Assembly (NCBI RefSeq): GCF_003254395.2
Contig: NC_037652.1
Span: 4,241,001 to 4,305,000, forward strand
From: Apis mellifera
Taxonomy: Eukaryota > Arthropoda > Insecta > Hymenoptera > Apidae
Direction: 5' to 3'
DNA: 64,000 nt
The first letter of the stretch is position 1. Every line of letters starts with the position of its first letter. Positions 38,201-53,200 of the stretch are shown in pieces. A program made the translations under genes and the position numbers. Under the pieces are notes generated by a model that saw nothing but the letters and a program-made list of their open reading frames with translations, was not told the origin of the DNA and made no database searches.

Positions 38201-41200
38201 TCTCTCTCTCCCTCTTTCCATATCACGATCCCTTTCTCGCCACGATGATACGAAAAATTCAAATTGAAATTACTTGAAATTTTACCAAATTCAATTTTCT
38301 ACAATTAAATAAATCTCTCAGATCTCGATCATTTTCTCCACAAAATTTCTAATGAATCCCTTCTTGCGTATTATATATAACTCTATCCAACTCAAATCCA
38401 ACAAATCTTTGGATTTTTTATTCTCTCTCTCCCTTCCTCTTCCCATATCGCGATCCCTTTCTCGCCACGATGATACGAAAAATTCAACGGCAATTCGGCG
38501 CTCCTTCTTTCGCCGATGACAGCCGCGCGCGGCCATTTCCGCGCGTGTCGCCAGAGTGTCATTCCCTCCCCCTCCTCCCGATGAAAAACGCGCGCTCCTT
38601 TCCCTGCCTGCAATACATTTTCCATTATCGCTCGATCCCTCGCGCGCGATATCGCGCGCGAATGTTATCGAATGTTGGCGCGCGAGCGGTCTGGAAATTC
38701 GCGGCGATCGTAGGTAGATTTTTTTCTCCTTTTTTTTTTTTTTTTTTTTTTTTTTAAGCGAAGGAAAAAATGGCAGGGACGTGGACGCGTGATGTTCGAA
38801 TTCGCGCGAATTTTTTTTATCTTTTTTTTCGCAACGAAGAGATTTGCAACGTGCGGAGATTGAATCGAATGTACGAAGGGAAGGGGGATAGAATTTAGCT
38901 CGTCGAAGTGGCTGGTTAATTCGTCTAATCCCATAATCTCGTGTATTTTTGTATTATTGATGCTTGCAGAGGATAAATAAATAAAGTCGTAGAAATTTTC
39001 ACCACGGTCGATTTGAAATTGGGCGCGAAAAGTAGAGGGATACGTCACGATTATATATAATTACATAATCCCATAATCTCGTATATTTTCGTATTATTGA
39101 TGCTTGCAGAGGATAAATAAATAAAGTCGTAGAAATTTTCACTATGATTCGATTTGAAATTGGGCGCGAAAAGTAGAGGGATACATCACGATTATATGTA
39201 ATTACAATAAAAATTAAGAAAGATGGAGAGAGAGGAAGTTGGTTAATAAAAGGGCCGATAAATTAGAAGGAATGTTGCCTGAAACACAACAGCCCTGTTA
39301 AGACATAGACTATCATAAAGGTCGGCAAGTTTTATGATCGTCGAGCAGGACAACAAATTTTCAAAACGGGGATGGAAAAACCCGACGTATTCCGACAATT
39401 CGTTCCGACGACGAGTGATAAAAACATTTTTTGTAAATCACACGAACAAGACACATTGTTAACACTCAACGAGTTGTGGAGCAAACAAATCCCTATCCGT
39501 ATTTTTTTCATTGCTGATGGCAACGTAACGATACGATTTCGTGGTTAATTAAACACGCGGGGGAAAAAATTTTAATCTCCCATACGAGATTCTTCCAAAG
39601 AAAAATTCCAAATTAACACGAATCCAAAGAATCTATATATATATTGAATCTAAAATTCGAACAAAGATCCGCTCCAAAATCCAAAAGCCAAACACGAAAC
39701 TCCATCGATATCCTTTACCAACAATCCTTCCATCCCAACAAAAGCAAAAGTTTCCCTGCTCCGTTTTCGTTTCCCAAAAAACAACAATTACGAATGATTC
39801 GCCAAAAATTCGTCAATAAGAAAAGAAAACTGGCTCCTCTGTTAAAACAAGTGTGGAAGGCTACGTGACGATAATAAGTCCGTTGGACGTTTCCTCTCCG
39901 ATCTGGGGAGAGGATGCAGCTATCTCTACATAATGCTGCCTATCATGGACCGATAAATTACGGCAACGTGTCCTTCCGCGGCACCTCGATCGTGTTTCCT
40001 CTTCCGCCGATCGATCCGCGATTTATCGTTGCAGCGACGAAGAGGCGAAAAACAGGAAGATCTCTTCGAGAAACGATTCAACCACCGTGGTTGGATTTTA
40101 GGAAGGAATGATTCGAAGTTTATGATATTATTTTATGTAAACTAGGTGTGATCGTGGATTGTATAATTTTGATACTCTTTAGTTTGGAATCGAACGAATC
40201 ATCGATGTGTTTCTGTTGCAGGATATGAAGAGGTGGCTGAGGAGGAGTTTAGACCGGTTTACGATGACGAGGAATTGATGGAGCTGGTTAGTGGTTCGAC
40301 TCTCGTCTTGTAGAATAGAATAAAGTATTCTATCGCACGATTGGGTGATAGGGTGATGATATGAATGAGGATGAGAAATATAGGGGACGGGTGGGGGAGA
40401 AGGGAATTACGTATGAATTATGAGAGAAAATGATGATGTTGAGGGCGGTGATGATGAGGATGAAGATCGTGTGGATGATGATGAAGATGATGATGAAGAT
40501 GATGAGGATGGTGAAAATTATGAGGATGATGACGAGGAAGAGGATGAACAGGAAGAGGATGATTAGAGAACGAAGAAGAGAAGGGCGATGAAACTACGAT
40601 GGATAAGTATAAGAGGATAATCCAAAAAAAAAAGAAAAAAATGTGATAAATCCGAATTATAATTAAAATAAACGAACAACATCCCTTCTGTGTGTGTGTG
40701 TAAGAATAAATTAAATCATAAACGAACGAACATCTAAATATCGTTTTTCAATCGAAATCATCGATGCGTTGCTGGTGTATCTAGAGAGAGAAAGAAAAAA
40801 AAAAACAAACCTTGTTCGATCCCTTTCCTCCCTCAAGATAAACATCGTGAAAGACATGACGACGTTGTCCGGCTTGAAGGAGGGCCACTGGACCTACTTC
40901 TGCGAAATGACGATCCGGGAATTCTTCCTGAACCCGAACTTCACCACCATGTGCATATTCTTCTCCCACAACAGGCTGGTCGTCACCCTCTCCTTCCCCC
41001 TGATCCTCGTCAACGAGTTCACCTACTTCATCAGGGAGCCGCGGGAGGTGCTGCGCGCGGAAACGTTCAGGAACGACATATTGTTCGGCACCGTGAACGA
41101 TAAACCGGAATACTACGTACTGTCCATCGTCGAGAACGTGTTGGCCCCCATCTTCCTCAAGGTCGAGACCTGGCCAGACAGTATCCTGCTTATTAACCCG

Positions 41201-44200
41201 TGTGTTCAATCAACCAAACTTTTCTCTACTTATCCTGTATCACCAACTTTAATTGGCTGCATATTTCTCGAACGAATATCTCGTGTCCAATTTTAGCTTT
41301 AAATATACGATTCCTGATTAAAAGTATTCATTTAGATCGATAAAAGGAGAGAGTAGAAACTTCTTCATAATATAAATATAGGGAAGACAAATTCGTCGAA
41401 CTTGTAAAATTTAAAAAAAAGAAAAAAGAAACGAATCCGTCGGCTTTAAGCTTTCGACGAGTCTGGCGTGATGACCGGTTCGTATATCTAATCCATTCGT
41501 GTCCAATTTTAGCTTTAAATATACGATTCCTGATTAAAAGTATTCATTTAGATAGATAAAAGAATGCAGAGAGTAAAAACTTCTTCATAATATAAATATA
41601 GGAAAGGCAGGAAGACAAATTCATCGAATTCGTAAAATTTAAAAAAAAAAAAAAAGAAATCATCCGTCGGCTTTAAGCTTTCGACGAGTCTGGCGTGACG
41701 ACCGGTTCGTATATCTAATCCATTCGTGTCCAAATATACAATTCCTCTCTCATAATTTTTCTTCTGATTAAAAGTATAGATTTATATTTAGATAGATAAA
41801 AGGATGCAAAGAGTAGAAACTTCTTCATGATATAAACATAGGAAAGGCAAATTCGTCGAACTCGTAAAAATTAAAAAAAAAAAAAAAAGAAACGAATCCG
41901 TCGGCTTTAAGCTTTCGACGAGTCTGGCGTGACGATCGGTTCGTATATCTAATCCATTCGTGTCCAATTTTAGCTTTAAATATATGATTCCTGATTAAAA
42001 GTATTCATTTAGATAAATAAAAGGATGAAGAGACTAGAAACTTCTTCATGATATAAATATAGGAAAGGCGTGACAAATTCATCGAACTCGTAAAATTTAA
42101 AAAAAAAAAAAAAAAAAAGAAATCATCCGTCGGCTTTAAGCTTTCGACGAGTCTGGCGTGACGACCGGTTACCAAGCGAATTTCGTAACTTCGGCCGCGC
42201 AATCCCTGTTACCGCAGCGCGCGAACTTCCGGCTTGCAGTGTCGGCCAACAGGGGTGGGGAGGCAGAAGGAGGGCGGCGAAACAGGAAGGGTTAGGACGA
42301 AGTTATTATTACCATAATTTTCGGCTAAATGCACCGCTGCAACTCTTGCCTCCTCCTCCTCCTCCTCCTTCTCTTTCTCTGCTATAATTCGACGTCGATG
42401 TTTGCACACGCACACCGCGAATAGGGGAAGGAACGATTGCGTTGCAACATTTGGACTCGTTATTTCTAATGGATCTACGTTGAATGTGGGTGGACAGCGA
42501 CTCCAACACTTTTCGTCCAATCTAAAATTGAGAATATATATATAGGAGAGGGGGTTCTTTTTTAATTTTTAAATTTTTGCCCCAATTTTAGGATTATAAT
42601 GGTCGCTTGGACGACAATGAACGATTATATAAAAATTTGTTTTTAAGCTTTCTTTCTTGTATCGTTTTTAAATATATACTCGAGGATATCATCACGAATG
42701 ATCGATATTTTTTTCGTTCATATTAAATTAGATAGATGTTAAGTTTCTTGGAACAATTCGAAATGATTTTTAAAGGATATTGGTAAAGGATAGAAATTCT
42801 GAAATATCCTTCGAGGAAGAAAAATTGTATATTTCCTTAACCTGATACACATGCGTGAAGGCCGACTTCTACACGCACATGGACTCGTTCCTGTGCTCGT
42901 TGACGGACCTTACGTACAAAATGCAGGGGTTGACGGTGATATACGTGCCAAGGGAGGGTGAGGATCTGGTTGCGGACGAGGTGAGCGCCGATAAGGAGAT
43001 GATCAAGAGGATGGAGGTGGTGGTGGCCTATTGGACCACCCAAGTGAGGATAGCGCTCTCGGATCAGGAACAGGCGACGCCCCTCGAATTGTTGTGCCTC
43101 AAGGACGAATACGACTTTTGGATCTATCGACGTTAGTCTCCAACCATAATCGATTCAGAATTTTCTCATTGTCCATTTCATTCATATTTGATTATATATT
43201 AATTTCATACCAGTGAACAGTTTTTGGAATTAAAAAATTATCGCGAAAGAAAGAATCTTTCACAACTCGATGTGTATTTTTTCTTTTAAGAAAGATAAAT
43301 TTTCTCGATCGACAGACGACAATCTCTGCGGTTTAAACTTCCAAGTGCAGAGGCCGATCGTGAAAAAGATAACGGATTTCCTGATGACGACCCACTCGAC
43401 GTACGCCCAACAATTCCTCAAATTAAAGGACGAGATCGAAACGTTCGTGAAGGAGGCCATATCGAACATCGAGTATCTTCGGATCCTGGTCGACCCGTCC
43501 TCCGAGATCGACAAGTGCCAATCCCCGTCCCAGATTCAGGAACACCTGCTCCTCATCATACACCTGATCAGGATTATCTGGCTGAACTCGCCGTTTTACA
43601 ACACCCAGGAGAGGATCGAGAATCTGTTCAAGGCGCTCAGCAATCAGATAATCATCATCTGCCGGGATTACATAAACTTCGACGAGCTTTTCGCCGGCGA
43701 GACGAGAAAGTACATGGACAAGTTCGATGAGTGCATACAAACCTGCAAAAATTACATCGCATTGTACGATCAGGTAACGTAACTTCCGTCGAATAAAAAT
43801 TTCTCCCCGTTTCCTGATAAACGAATCGATTCAATGATTGATACAACGTGATCTTCCACGAACAGACGAACCCTTATCGCGTTTTCAAATTCCCTCGCCG
43901 GTCGGTGCATCAAGGAACCATTAAACGACGTATGTGCAGAGTTGCCTCTCTGAGATATACTTGGGGAAGAGCCAGTTAGAGGCGAGGGGCGTTAAACGCC
44001 ACCTCCGCCACTGGTTGAAATAACGCTCGTTTTCCCTCCCCTCCGGCGCCTGCAATTAATCTTATCTTCATCTTTAATCGGGGAGGATCGTTGGGCAGAG
44101 CAAGCAGGAATACGAAACCTGCAATGCTCTCATTAATCCTGATCTGCTTCCATTGAGAAATGATCGTCGAGAATAATGAAGAGAATAGAAAAAGCAGTTT

Positions 44201-47200
44201 AAAAAATGATTCGTCGAATTTTGGAAATTAGGATTTCCAAATCCCTTGTTGTTGAAGGAGTGGGTCGGAAACCGGGTCAAGTTTTCGCGTTAATACTAAC
44301 CCTACCCAACTTAGGCGTTTCCCGCGTGGTTAGATAAGCGGGGAGGGAGGGAAGGGGGGATGAGAATTGCCACGAGGCACGTAGCTATCGTATCCTCGGT
44401 GGAACGAGGGTGCAAAGGGAGAATTCTCCTGAAAAATCTCTCAGTTTCACAAGGATCAATTGGAAATCCCTTTCTTAAGATTATTAATTTCTGTTAGAAG
44501 AAACACTGGTTCTAATGATTTATATATATAAATATTTGTGCATAATATTGTAAATAGAAGGAATAATTCCTCCTCTGCGAGAAGTAAGATTCCTGATGAA
44601 GCAAGCAACGAAATAATATTGCATATTGTTTATAAAACTCTTTGGAAAAATTTTTTCGGAGATACGAGGAAAAATAATATCGCGCGCTCGAACCTTTTTT
44701 CTTTTTTTTTGAAATTGAATCACCGGTTAGCTAGTAATGTGAGCTCCATCACAGGGAAAGGGATTCGCTTCGTGGGAACGAAATCGCCCCACTTTTTCGA
44801 AAATTTTTAATACAATGTTTTTGGAGGGGCGAGAAAAGGTGATTTGTAAGTGAATAGAGAATACCACCATCCTGTGGGGGTGGTGGTGAACTGTTTCCCC
44901 TAAGCGGCCGATAATACAAAATAATAATTGATCTCTTATCCATTCCTTTATTTTTTCTTGGATCTTCTTAATGCGATATAAATAATATTTTGAAAGGATT
45001 TGCTCGCGTTACGAGTAATGTAACGTAGATTTTATGGATTCTCTTTATTTAAAGAAGAATATTTTTTCCATGTACGATTATTTTTCTCCAAAGTAACCAG
45101 TATCTTAAATGTTTTTTTAGACTTATTTATAGTTTGAAAATTTTTCAGAGTAATATATATATATATAGATCTAGGATTAATGTATTAAAAAAAAAATGGT
45201 TTTTCAGATAGTGTATGCCCATACCACTCGGTTAGGCGTGTCGTGGGATTTGAACAAGGTCAATATATTCCAGCATGTTGAAACTTGCATCAGCAGGTGC
45301 TACGATATGATTGAGATCTGTCAGGCGATGATCGATTTTGCCAGGTAATCAGTCCACGCCTCTTTATGCCTGTCGATTCAACGATTAGTTTGAAGATAAA
45401 CAGGATGAAATCTCGAGTATTGTCTCGTGATTTTGCCAGTGATTCTTCGTGAATCGATTAAGATCTTTTTATATTTTGATAGATATTTGAAGCGAGAAAT
45501 TTAGAAAATTTTCCAAATAAGATAAAAGCAAGAATAAGTTATAAATCGAGGAAAATTTTTAATAAGAGAGAAATTTATGTTATATCATGTTCGCAGAATG
45601 GACGAAACGGCAGACGTGGTCAAGCCTATGTTTAGTGGTACGAGGGGTGAGGAGCGAGAAAGGGTGTGTCAGAAGGTCGAAAGGTTGTTCAGGGAGGCTC
45701 TGAAAAAAGTGGACGAGAACTCTCACAATATCTTCGACATCCACCACAGCATGTGGAACGACGACATGTTCCTTTTTCGAAACGAGATGAAGGATCTGGA
45801 AATCATTATAGAGAACCTGGTCACGTCGATCTTCGTCAAGTTAAACAATGTACAGGAGGCGATGGAGGATTTTCAAAGCTTCCATAGCTATATGAATCGC
45901 GACAAGTTGAAAGCTCTGTTCGACTCCAAAACGAGCGAGGTACCAAGAATTGAATTGAAAAATCTATCCATTATAAACCTTTCTATCTATAAATATCCTT
46001 CGAACAATCGAAATTATTTATTTTTTCTTATTCTTCTACGAAAGCATAATTACAATATCATATTCTGGAGAAAGAATTTTTACGGAAAGAAAAAATACAG
46101 AGCGTCCAATTTTTACCATAAAAGTGTCCATATTTATTCATAAGAAGAATTCACCTAAATAATTTTTTTAATTTTAATTTTTTCCTCAACGATCCCAATA
46201 ACAATATATAACAATAGTTTCGAAACTTTCAATGTTTCCTATCTTTTGAAATAAAAAAAAAAAAGAACAAATCTCTTCTTAATTTCAATCTCCATCACAG
46301 ATATGGAAGTTGTTCTGCGACGATATCCAGAAAGCGAAGCAAGAGGTGTTGGACGAAATGGAGGAGTATTCTTCGATGACTCCTTATTACTCGGGCAGGG
46401 CGTTGAATTTGCGCACGAAGGGCGCCCGTATACAATTGACGAGAGAGATCCTGGAGCAAGCGCTCTGGATGCCCTATTGCGGCCTGCGCTTCGAGGCGTT
46501 CCATCAGCAAGAATTGCTGCAAAAATCGATCGAGGATTTCGTGGCCGATTTATACGCGAAATGGTTGTTCGAGGTCGGTGACAATCCCCGGGCCAAGTTG
46601 GATCGTTTCCTCATGCGCCGTTGCAACATCACCGAGGGCCTTCTCAGGTGCAACATAGACCCCTCCATTCTGACCCTGTGCCGCGAGGCGTCATATTGGG
46701 TCGCGTTGAAATTCGTCATCCCTGTCCACGTGCAGATCGTTTTCGACAAATGGGAGACGCTTAATTTCGTCTTCGAGAGCGTGATCGCGGTCATTATCGG
46801 TTACAATAAGGTGATCAAAGGTTAGTTTGCCAATTCTGTCTTAGAACATCGTTTTCACACTGAATAATTAAAATTAAAACAACAATTTTTCCTCTCTTTC
46901 GATAAACGGAAGAGTGAAATTAATTTCGAAAGAAATTGATACGATAAAGTGATGGAAAGTCTGCCAATTTTATCTTCATTTTTATTTTTATATATTTCTT
47001 GTCAGCCATGTCGAATCGATTTCTCAGAATTTTGAAACGATCCATCGAACATAGTTTCCAATTTTAAACTAATCTAAATGAAATTATCGTAATCGTCGAG
47101 AAAGCTTAGCGTTATTTGAAAAATCCCAATTTTAAAATGATCGAGATTGTAATCGCAATGCAGTCGACTAACGAGTAGCGTTTCGGATAATCGGGTTTCC

Positions 47201-50200
47201 AAACTGTTGTATAAACATACACAGACACACACATGTATATATATCTGTATTTTTCCAGCTTTGTCGAAAGTAGAACGCGAACTGTTCCGCGAACTAATTC
47301 GCCAACTAGACAGGAAGATCAATCCAGGCTTAAACAAGCTGACATGGAACACGGAATACGTGGACGCGTACATCGAGGATTGCTTTAACGAAACGGCAAA
47401 TGTACGCTTCCTCCTCTCTCTCTCTCTCTCTCTATCTTTCTCTCTCTTTCTCCCCAAACTTGACCGGTTGGATATAGGTTGGAGGAGGCGGCTGATACGG
47501 CGGTGGAGAAATTTATGCGCCGAGTCCCTCCTCCCCCTCCCGCCTCTGTCCCGCCGCGAAATTAAATTTTCTGACCGAGCCAAGTGGGATATCTGTCCGC
47601 GGATCCTTTGTTTGTTTAATTAAGCGAGAAGAGCGCGGAATAACAATGGCGGATATCCGGCCGCTTTGCGGCCTGAACGTTACGTTAAGGGAAGAAGGAA
47701 TTCTTGGGACAAAGCATTGGGATGTTGCAATAAGGTGTTGCTTTAACGAAACATGGGATGTGTCTCACCTCTACTCTTCGTGTGTGTGCAGCTTCAAGAG
47801 TTCATCGACACGTACAGGATGTCGAACGAGCAGATACTGAGGCTCAGCGAGACTATCTGCGACACGCCGATGATCGTTATAAAACCGAACTACACGTACA
47901 TGTTGGAGGAGTTGCAGGCGGATTTGGTGAAGACCAGGTACGAGATCTGGTTTCTTTTCTTTTCTTTTTTTGGATTTCAAGGATTTTGGATCTGGATTTT
48001 CCAGGGACGAGACGTTCGCAAAGGTGTCGGACGTTCACAGAACCATCTTCGACTACGTGATGCTCATTTTCGACGGGTTCAAGGGCGTGATCGAGGACGT
48101 GAGTTTGTCATATTGTCATTTCGATACGTGGAGATTGGGAATTCTCGCGTTATTTGATCCTCGTGGGAGGAGATTGTTGTTAATTTATTGTTGGAGTGTT
48201 ATGATTCGTTGTTATGAAAGAAAATTATGATTCTGAGGAAGCAGTGAATAAATAACCACTTGGATATTATACACTTCTCTTAAATATAAGAGCTATGTGT
48301 GAGGCTAGGATCAACATTTAATGGAACACTTAGAAAGTGCTAGATAGAATTCGTATTATTCAAATTGTTATTGTTATTAATTTATTATTGGATTGTTATG
48401 ATTCGTTGTTACGAAAGAAAATTATGATTCTGAGGAAGCAGTGAATAAGTAACTTAGATATTATACACTTCTCTTAAATATAAGAGCTATGTGTGAGGCT
48501 ATATGAGGATCAATATTTAATGGAACAGTTAAAAAGTGCTAGATAGAATTCGTATTACTCAAATTGTTATTGTGATTGTTATTAATTTATTGTTGGATTG
48601 TTATGATTCGTTGTTACAAAAGAAAATTATGATTCTGAGGAAGCAGTGAATAAGTAACCACTTGGATATTATACACTTCTCTTAAATATAAGAGTTGTAT
48701 GTGAAGCTAGGATCAACATTTAATGGAACACTTAGAAAGTGCTAGATAGAATTCGTATTACTCAAATTGTTATTGTTATTAATTTATTGTTGAATTGTTA
48801 TGATTCGTTGTTACGAAAGAAAATTATGATTCCGAGGAAAGTATTTTTAGGAAGAATAAGTAACCACTTGGATATTATGCACTTCTCTTAAATATAAGAG
48901 CTATGTGTCTTAAATATAAGGCTAGAGTCAACATTTAATGGAACACTTAGAAAGTGCTAGATAGAATTCGTATTACTCAAATTGTTATTGTATTGTATTT
49001 GTTATTAATTTATTGTTGTAATTTATTGTTGAGGGTCAATATTTAATGGAACACTTAGAAAATGCTAGATAGAATTCGTATTACTCAAATTGGAATTTGT
49101 ATTGCAAATATTATTATTGTAAGATACATATCTTTATTAGCGTCAGTCTTCTCCCTGGAGATAAAATAATATTTTTAAAAAAGTCAATCTCGACCGTGAA
49201 TAAATCATGGAGAATGGAATATCTCCATGTAAATTTTTTTACGAACGACATAAAACCTTCAATCCTCCAAAATTCCTATCCGCGATATATATATTTGGCC
49301 ATTCTCCCATAGAAAAAATGTTTTATTAAAAATATCCGGAACACGATCCTTGAACACGATGATGATAACAACGAGGCTCGACTTTCGCGTCCCCTTACGA
49401 TCTCATTCTCGCTCACGCGGAACAGCTCGTTTCCGCGTTGAATACGACGACAAACGGCGGCTATCCACCTGGCAAAATCCTCCCCCACGTTATCCCTTCG
49501 GGCTACACGCCGCAATTTTTGCGCCATTCCAATCCGGAAACGGAAGACTAGGCCGATATGTCGCTACCCGAGCGCCGGAAGGAACCCGTATATTCGTTAA
49601 TTCTTATGTACAGCATTTCAGATACTTTGAAATTTATTAATCACGAGTTAAAAAGTAATTTTTTTCTTCTTTTCTTGAGATGTCGTTCGATAATTGTTAA
49701 AAAGAAATATTTGCATTCTAATAACAATAATATTACGAATATAATGAATAAAAGTATAAATGATGGAAGGTGCATTTGAGATACTTTGAAATTTAGTAAT
49801 CACGAGTTAAAAAGTAATTTTTTTCTTCTTTTCTTGAGATGTCGTTCCATAATTGTTAGAAAGAAATATTTGCACTCTAATAATATTACGAACATAATGA
49901 ATAAAAGTGTAAGTGATGGAAGGTGTTTAGTGATGGAAGGAACCCGTGTATTCGTTAATTCTTATGTACAATTTAACGTTTGAAATTTATTAATCATAAG
50001 TTAAAAAGTAATTTTTGTTTGAGATAATTGTTAGAAAGAAATATTTGCACTCTAATAACAATAATATTATAATAAATAAAAGTGTAACGATGTTTAGTGA
50101 TGGAAGGAATTCGTATGTTCGTTAATTCTTATATACAGGTTAATGTTTGAAATTTATTAATCATAAGTTAAAAAATAATTTTTGTTTGAGATAATTGTTA

Positions 50201-53200
50201 GAAAGAAATATTTGCACTCTAATAATAATAATATTACGAACATGATGAATAAAAATGTAAGTTATGGAAAGTGTTTAGTGATGGAAGGAATTCGTGTATT
50301 CGTTAATTTTTATGTACAGTTTAACGTTTGAAATTTATTAATCGTAAATTAAAAAATAATTTTTGTTTGAGATGTCGTTCGATAATTGTTAGAAAGAAAT
50401 ATTTGCACTCTAATAATATTAGAAACATAATGAATAAAAGTGTAACGGTGTTTAGTGATGAAAGGAATTCGTGAAAGAAATTTTCTAGAAAGGAATATTC
50501 TAATAACAATAATATTATATGCGAAGAATAAGCATGAAGATGTAACGAAATACTTTGACTAGCAAAGAATTGAATAATATTTAATATAGGAATTAGGAGA
50601 TTAAATTAGATGATTTATTAACGAAAATAATGTGGGGTTTGACGACAGAGTTTGGAAGAATGGAAAGGGTATTTAAGCAGAATAGACGTGGTGATAGGCG
50701 AAGTTTTCAAGATGTGTTTAATCGAATCCTTTAACGCGATGCACCTTGCTCTTCACGGGGATGGCACGGCACCCCCCTCGCCTCTCATCCTGGTGCACGT
50801 AGAGCTAAACGAGAATAAGGTAACAACTTATTCTTCTTTTTCTCTTTTTCATTTAAAAAAAAATCTCATTACACTCTCGCTTCAAATAAACGTTTGTTTC
50901 CTTCGTTCTAGATAAGTTTCACGCCAAATCTATCGGAAATCGCGATGGAAATCTCGATGATCTTCGACAATCTATTGGAACCTTTGAAGAACGTGATGAG
51001 ATTGACGGACAAATTCAAGATGGACTTCCAGGTGCCGCCATTTTGGAAAATATACGAGAAGGATCCAGAATTGCTCGATCTTCAACAGAAGTTAAACGAC
51101 GGTTATTAATTAATCTTTCATCGTGCATTTATGATCATTTTCTTTCCCTCGATAATCTTTCTTCGATATTGTTTCGCAGAGGTGAATTTCTGCTTCGTCC
51201 AAATGCAAACCTACTTGAAAACCTGGGAACCGTTTCACGAAGTTTGGGAAATGAACAGAGAGATGTTTCTCCAAAGGTATCCAATCTCTTTAAGATTGAA
51301 ATTCTGATGAGGGAGATTGATTATTGATCAACGGTGGAGATAAAATTGATAAAATTCGATATTTATTGATTTAAGGTACGAAAAGTTGAAGCCAACCGCG
51401 GACACCTTCGATTCGGATATCAGCAGGTACACGATGATCGCGAACAACGTTCAGATACAGGAAACGGTGACGACCGTGCACTTCCTCGACGTGAACGCAG
51501 ATCGATTGAAGGGCGCCATTATCGAAGAGTGCTCGGTTTGGCAACAGAAAATAATTGGCGTTTTGTACCGTCAAACGCTAAATATGGTGAACCATGTCTA
51601 TCACTACATAGCTGAGAATTCGAAGAAGTGAGTATTATAATATAAAATATATAATGAATTGAAGTAAATTTTTTGAAATTAAAAATGAAAATACAGATTT
51701 ACAAATTATTGGTTAATCTTAAAAAATATAGACAAATGGTCTTATCAATAGAATTGATAAAGTTTAAAAGCGTGTGTAAGAAACATTTTTGAACAGTTTA
51801 TTAATTTGTTACATTTCACATTGGTTCGCAGAATATCGAAAGAGCCGACGGATCTGATCAGCATGCAACAAGCGATGCAGTTGTTCTACAAGCTGATGGC
51901 CGATATTCCTCACGAGGAAGAGGAATTCCCCAAGATCCAGGACCAGTTCCAACTTTTGGGTAAAGCGTTGATTAAGAGGCCCCGTTTCTTCTCTCCTCGA
52001 TTATCGTTATTCCCTTTTTCTCCCAGAAAAGTACGAGGTTACGTTGACGTTCGACTTCAAGCGGAAATTTTACGATATACAACCCTCCTGGGCCGCGTAT
52101 CTCGTCCTCTTGGATGAATGCGATTTCATGTTGAAAGAGAAACAGGCAAGCGTTTGGGAAATTTGTCTCGCAAACGATATAATCATAAATCATAATTATC
52201 CTTTAATTTGCGGGTGTGGCTTATATAAACATGTTAATTTTTTTTTAATATCAAATAGCAGGTGTAGCTTTTGTATATCATTAAATAGATAAGTCCATTA
52301 AAATGTCACTTAAGAGATATAATTTAAAATTTGAATGTATATTATTTTTATTTTTCTTATTGATTATAGAATGCACACTTTATCTTTGTGCTTTTATTTT
52401 TGTACAAGATATAGTAAAAAGTTTAGTTTCATTTAGTGTACTTTTGTCAACTTTTCCTAATATGGATAAGCCTTCCACTTCTTCTTCAAGAAAAAGAACG
52501 AAATGTCGATGAATATATTTATTGAAATTTAATTTATAAATTTTTATTACATGATATTTTTTTATTTTGTATTTTTGTAATTTATAAAATAATTAGAATT
52601 ATATTTTCTATAGTATTATGATTCATTCTTTTTTTTTTAGATCAACTGTGCTTAAAGTATCAGCAGTTAAATGAATTATTTAACATCATCACGATTAATC
52701 CATACAGTTAAATTGTAACGTTTAATATTTATCATCCTTTCTCCTTTTTCTCTTTAGGCGGAGTTCAAACAGATGCTGATGCAAGACGTGGTAACGTTCG
52801 AAACGGACGTGAACGAGCTGGTTCAAAGATTCTGGGAATTCGGGCCGTTCACATCCTTGTGGATAATAGAAGGTATAATACCCCGTTGTGTACCGACCAC
52901 TGTTGATCGATTAACATCGACGATACACGAATTCAGACGCCCTCAGTTGGCTGGCCTCCCTCGAACGAGACTTCGCGAATCTGAAGGCGAAAGAGGCCAA
53001 GCTGAAGTCGCAGCTTTTGGTGTTCGAAATCAGTCAGCCGGATTCGCCCGAGCTGATCCAATTGGAACAGGTAAATAAAATCTCGATTCTGACACGTATG
53101 TATTCATCTCTGAGAGAGGTCTGTCTCCCTCTCAGGACGTGAAAGCTATCCAACTGGTGTGGGACATCACGAACGAGTGGAACGAAGCTTGGCAGGTGTA

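Noticed and set aside
40781..41209. A 142-codon minus-strand frame opposite dynein exon 3
   Set aside because: It is the antisense shadow of a GC-rich coding exon. The + strand reading matches dynein.
42309..42520. Glu-rich and Gly-rich minus-strand frames
   Set aside because: They arise from a CTC/GAG repeat (about 42348-42370) inside dynein intron 3.
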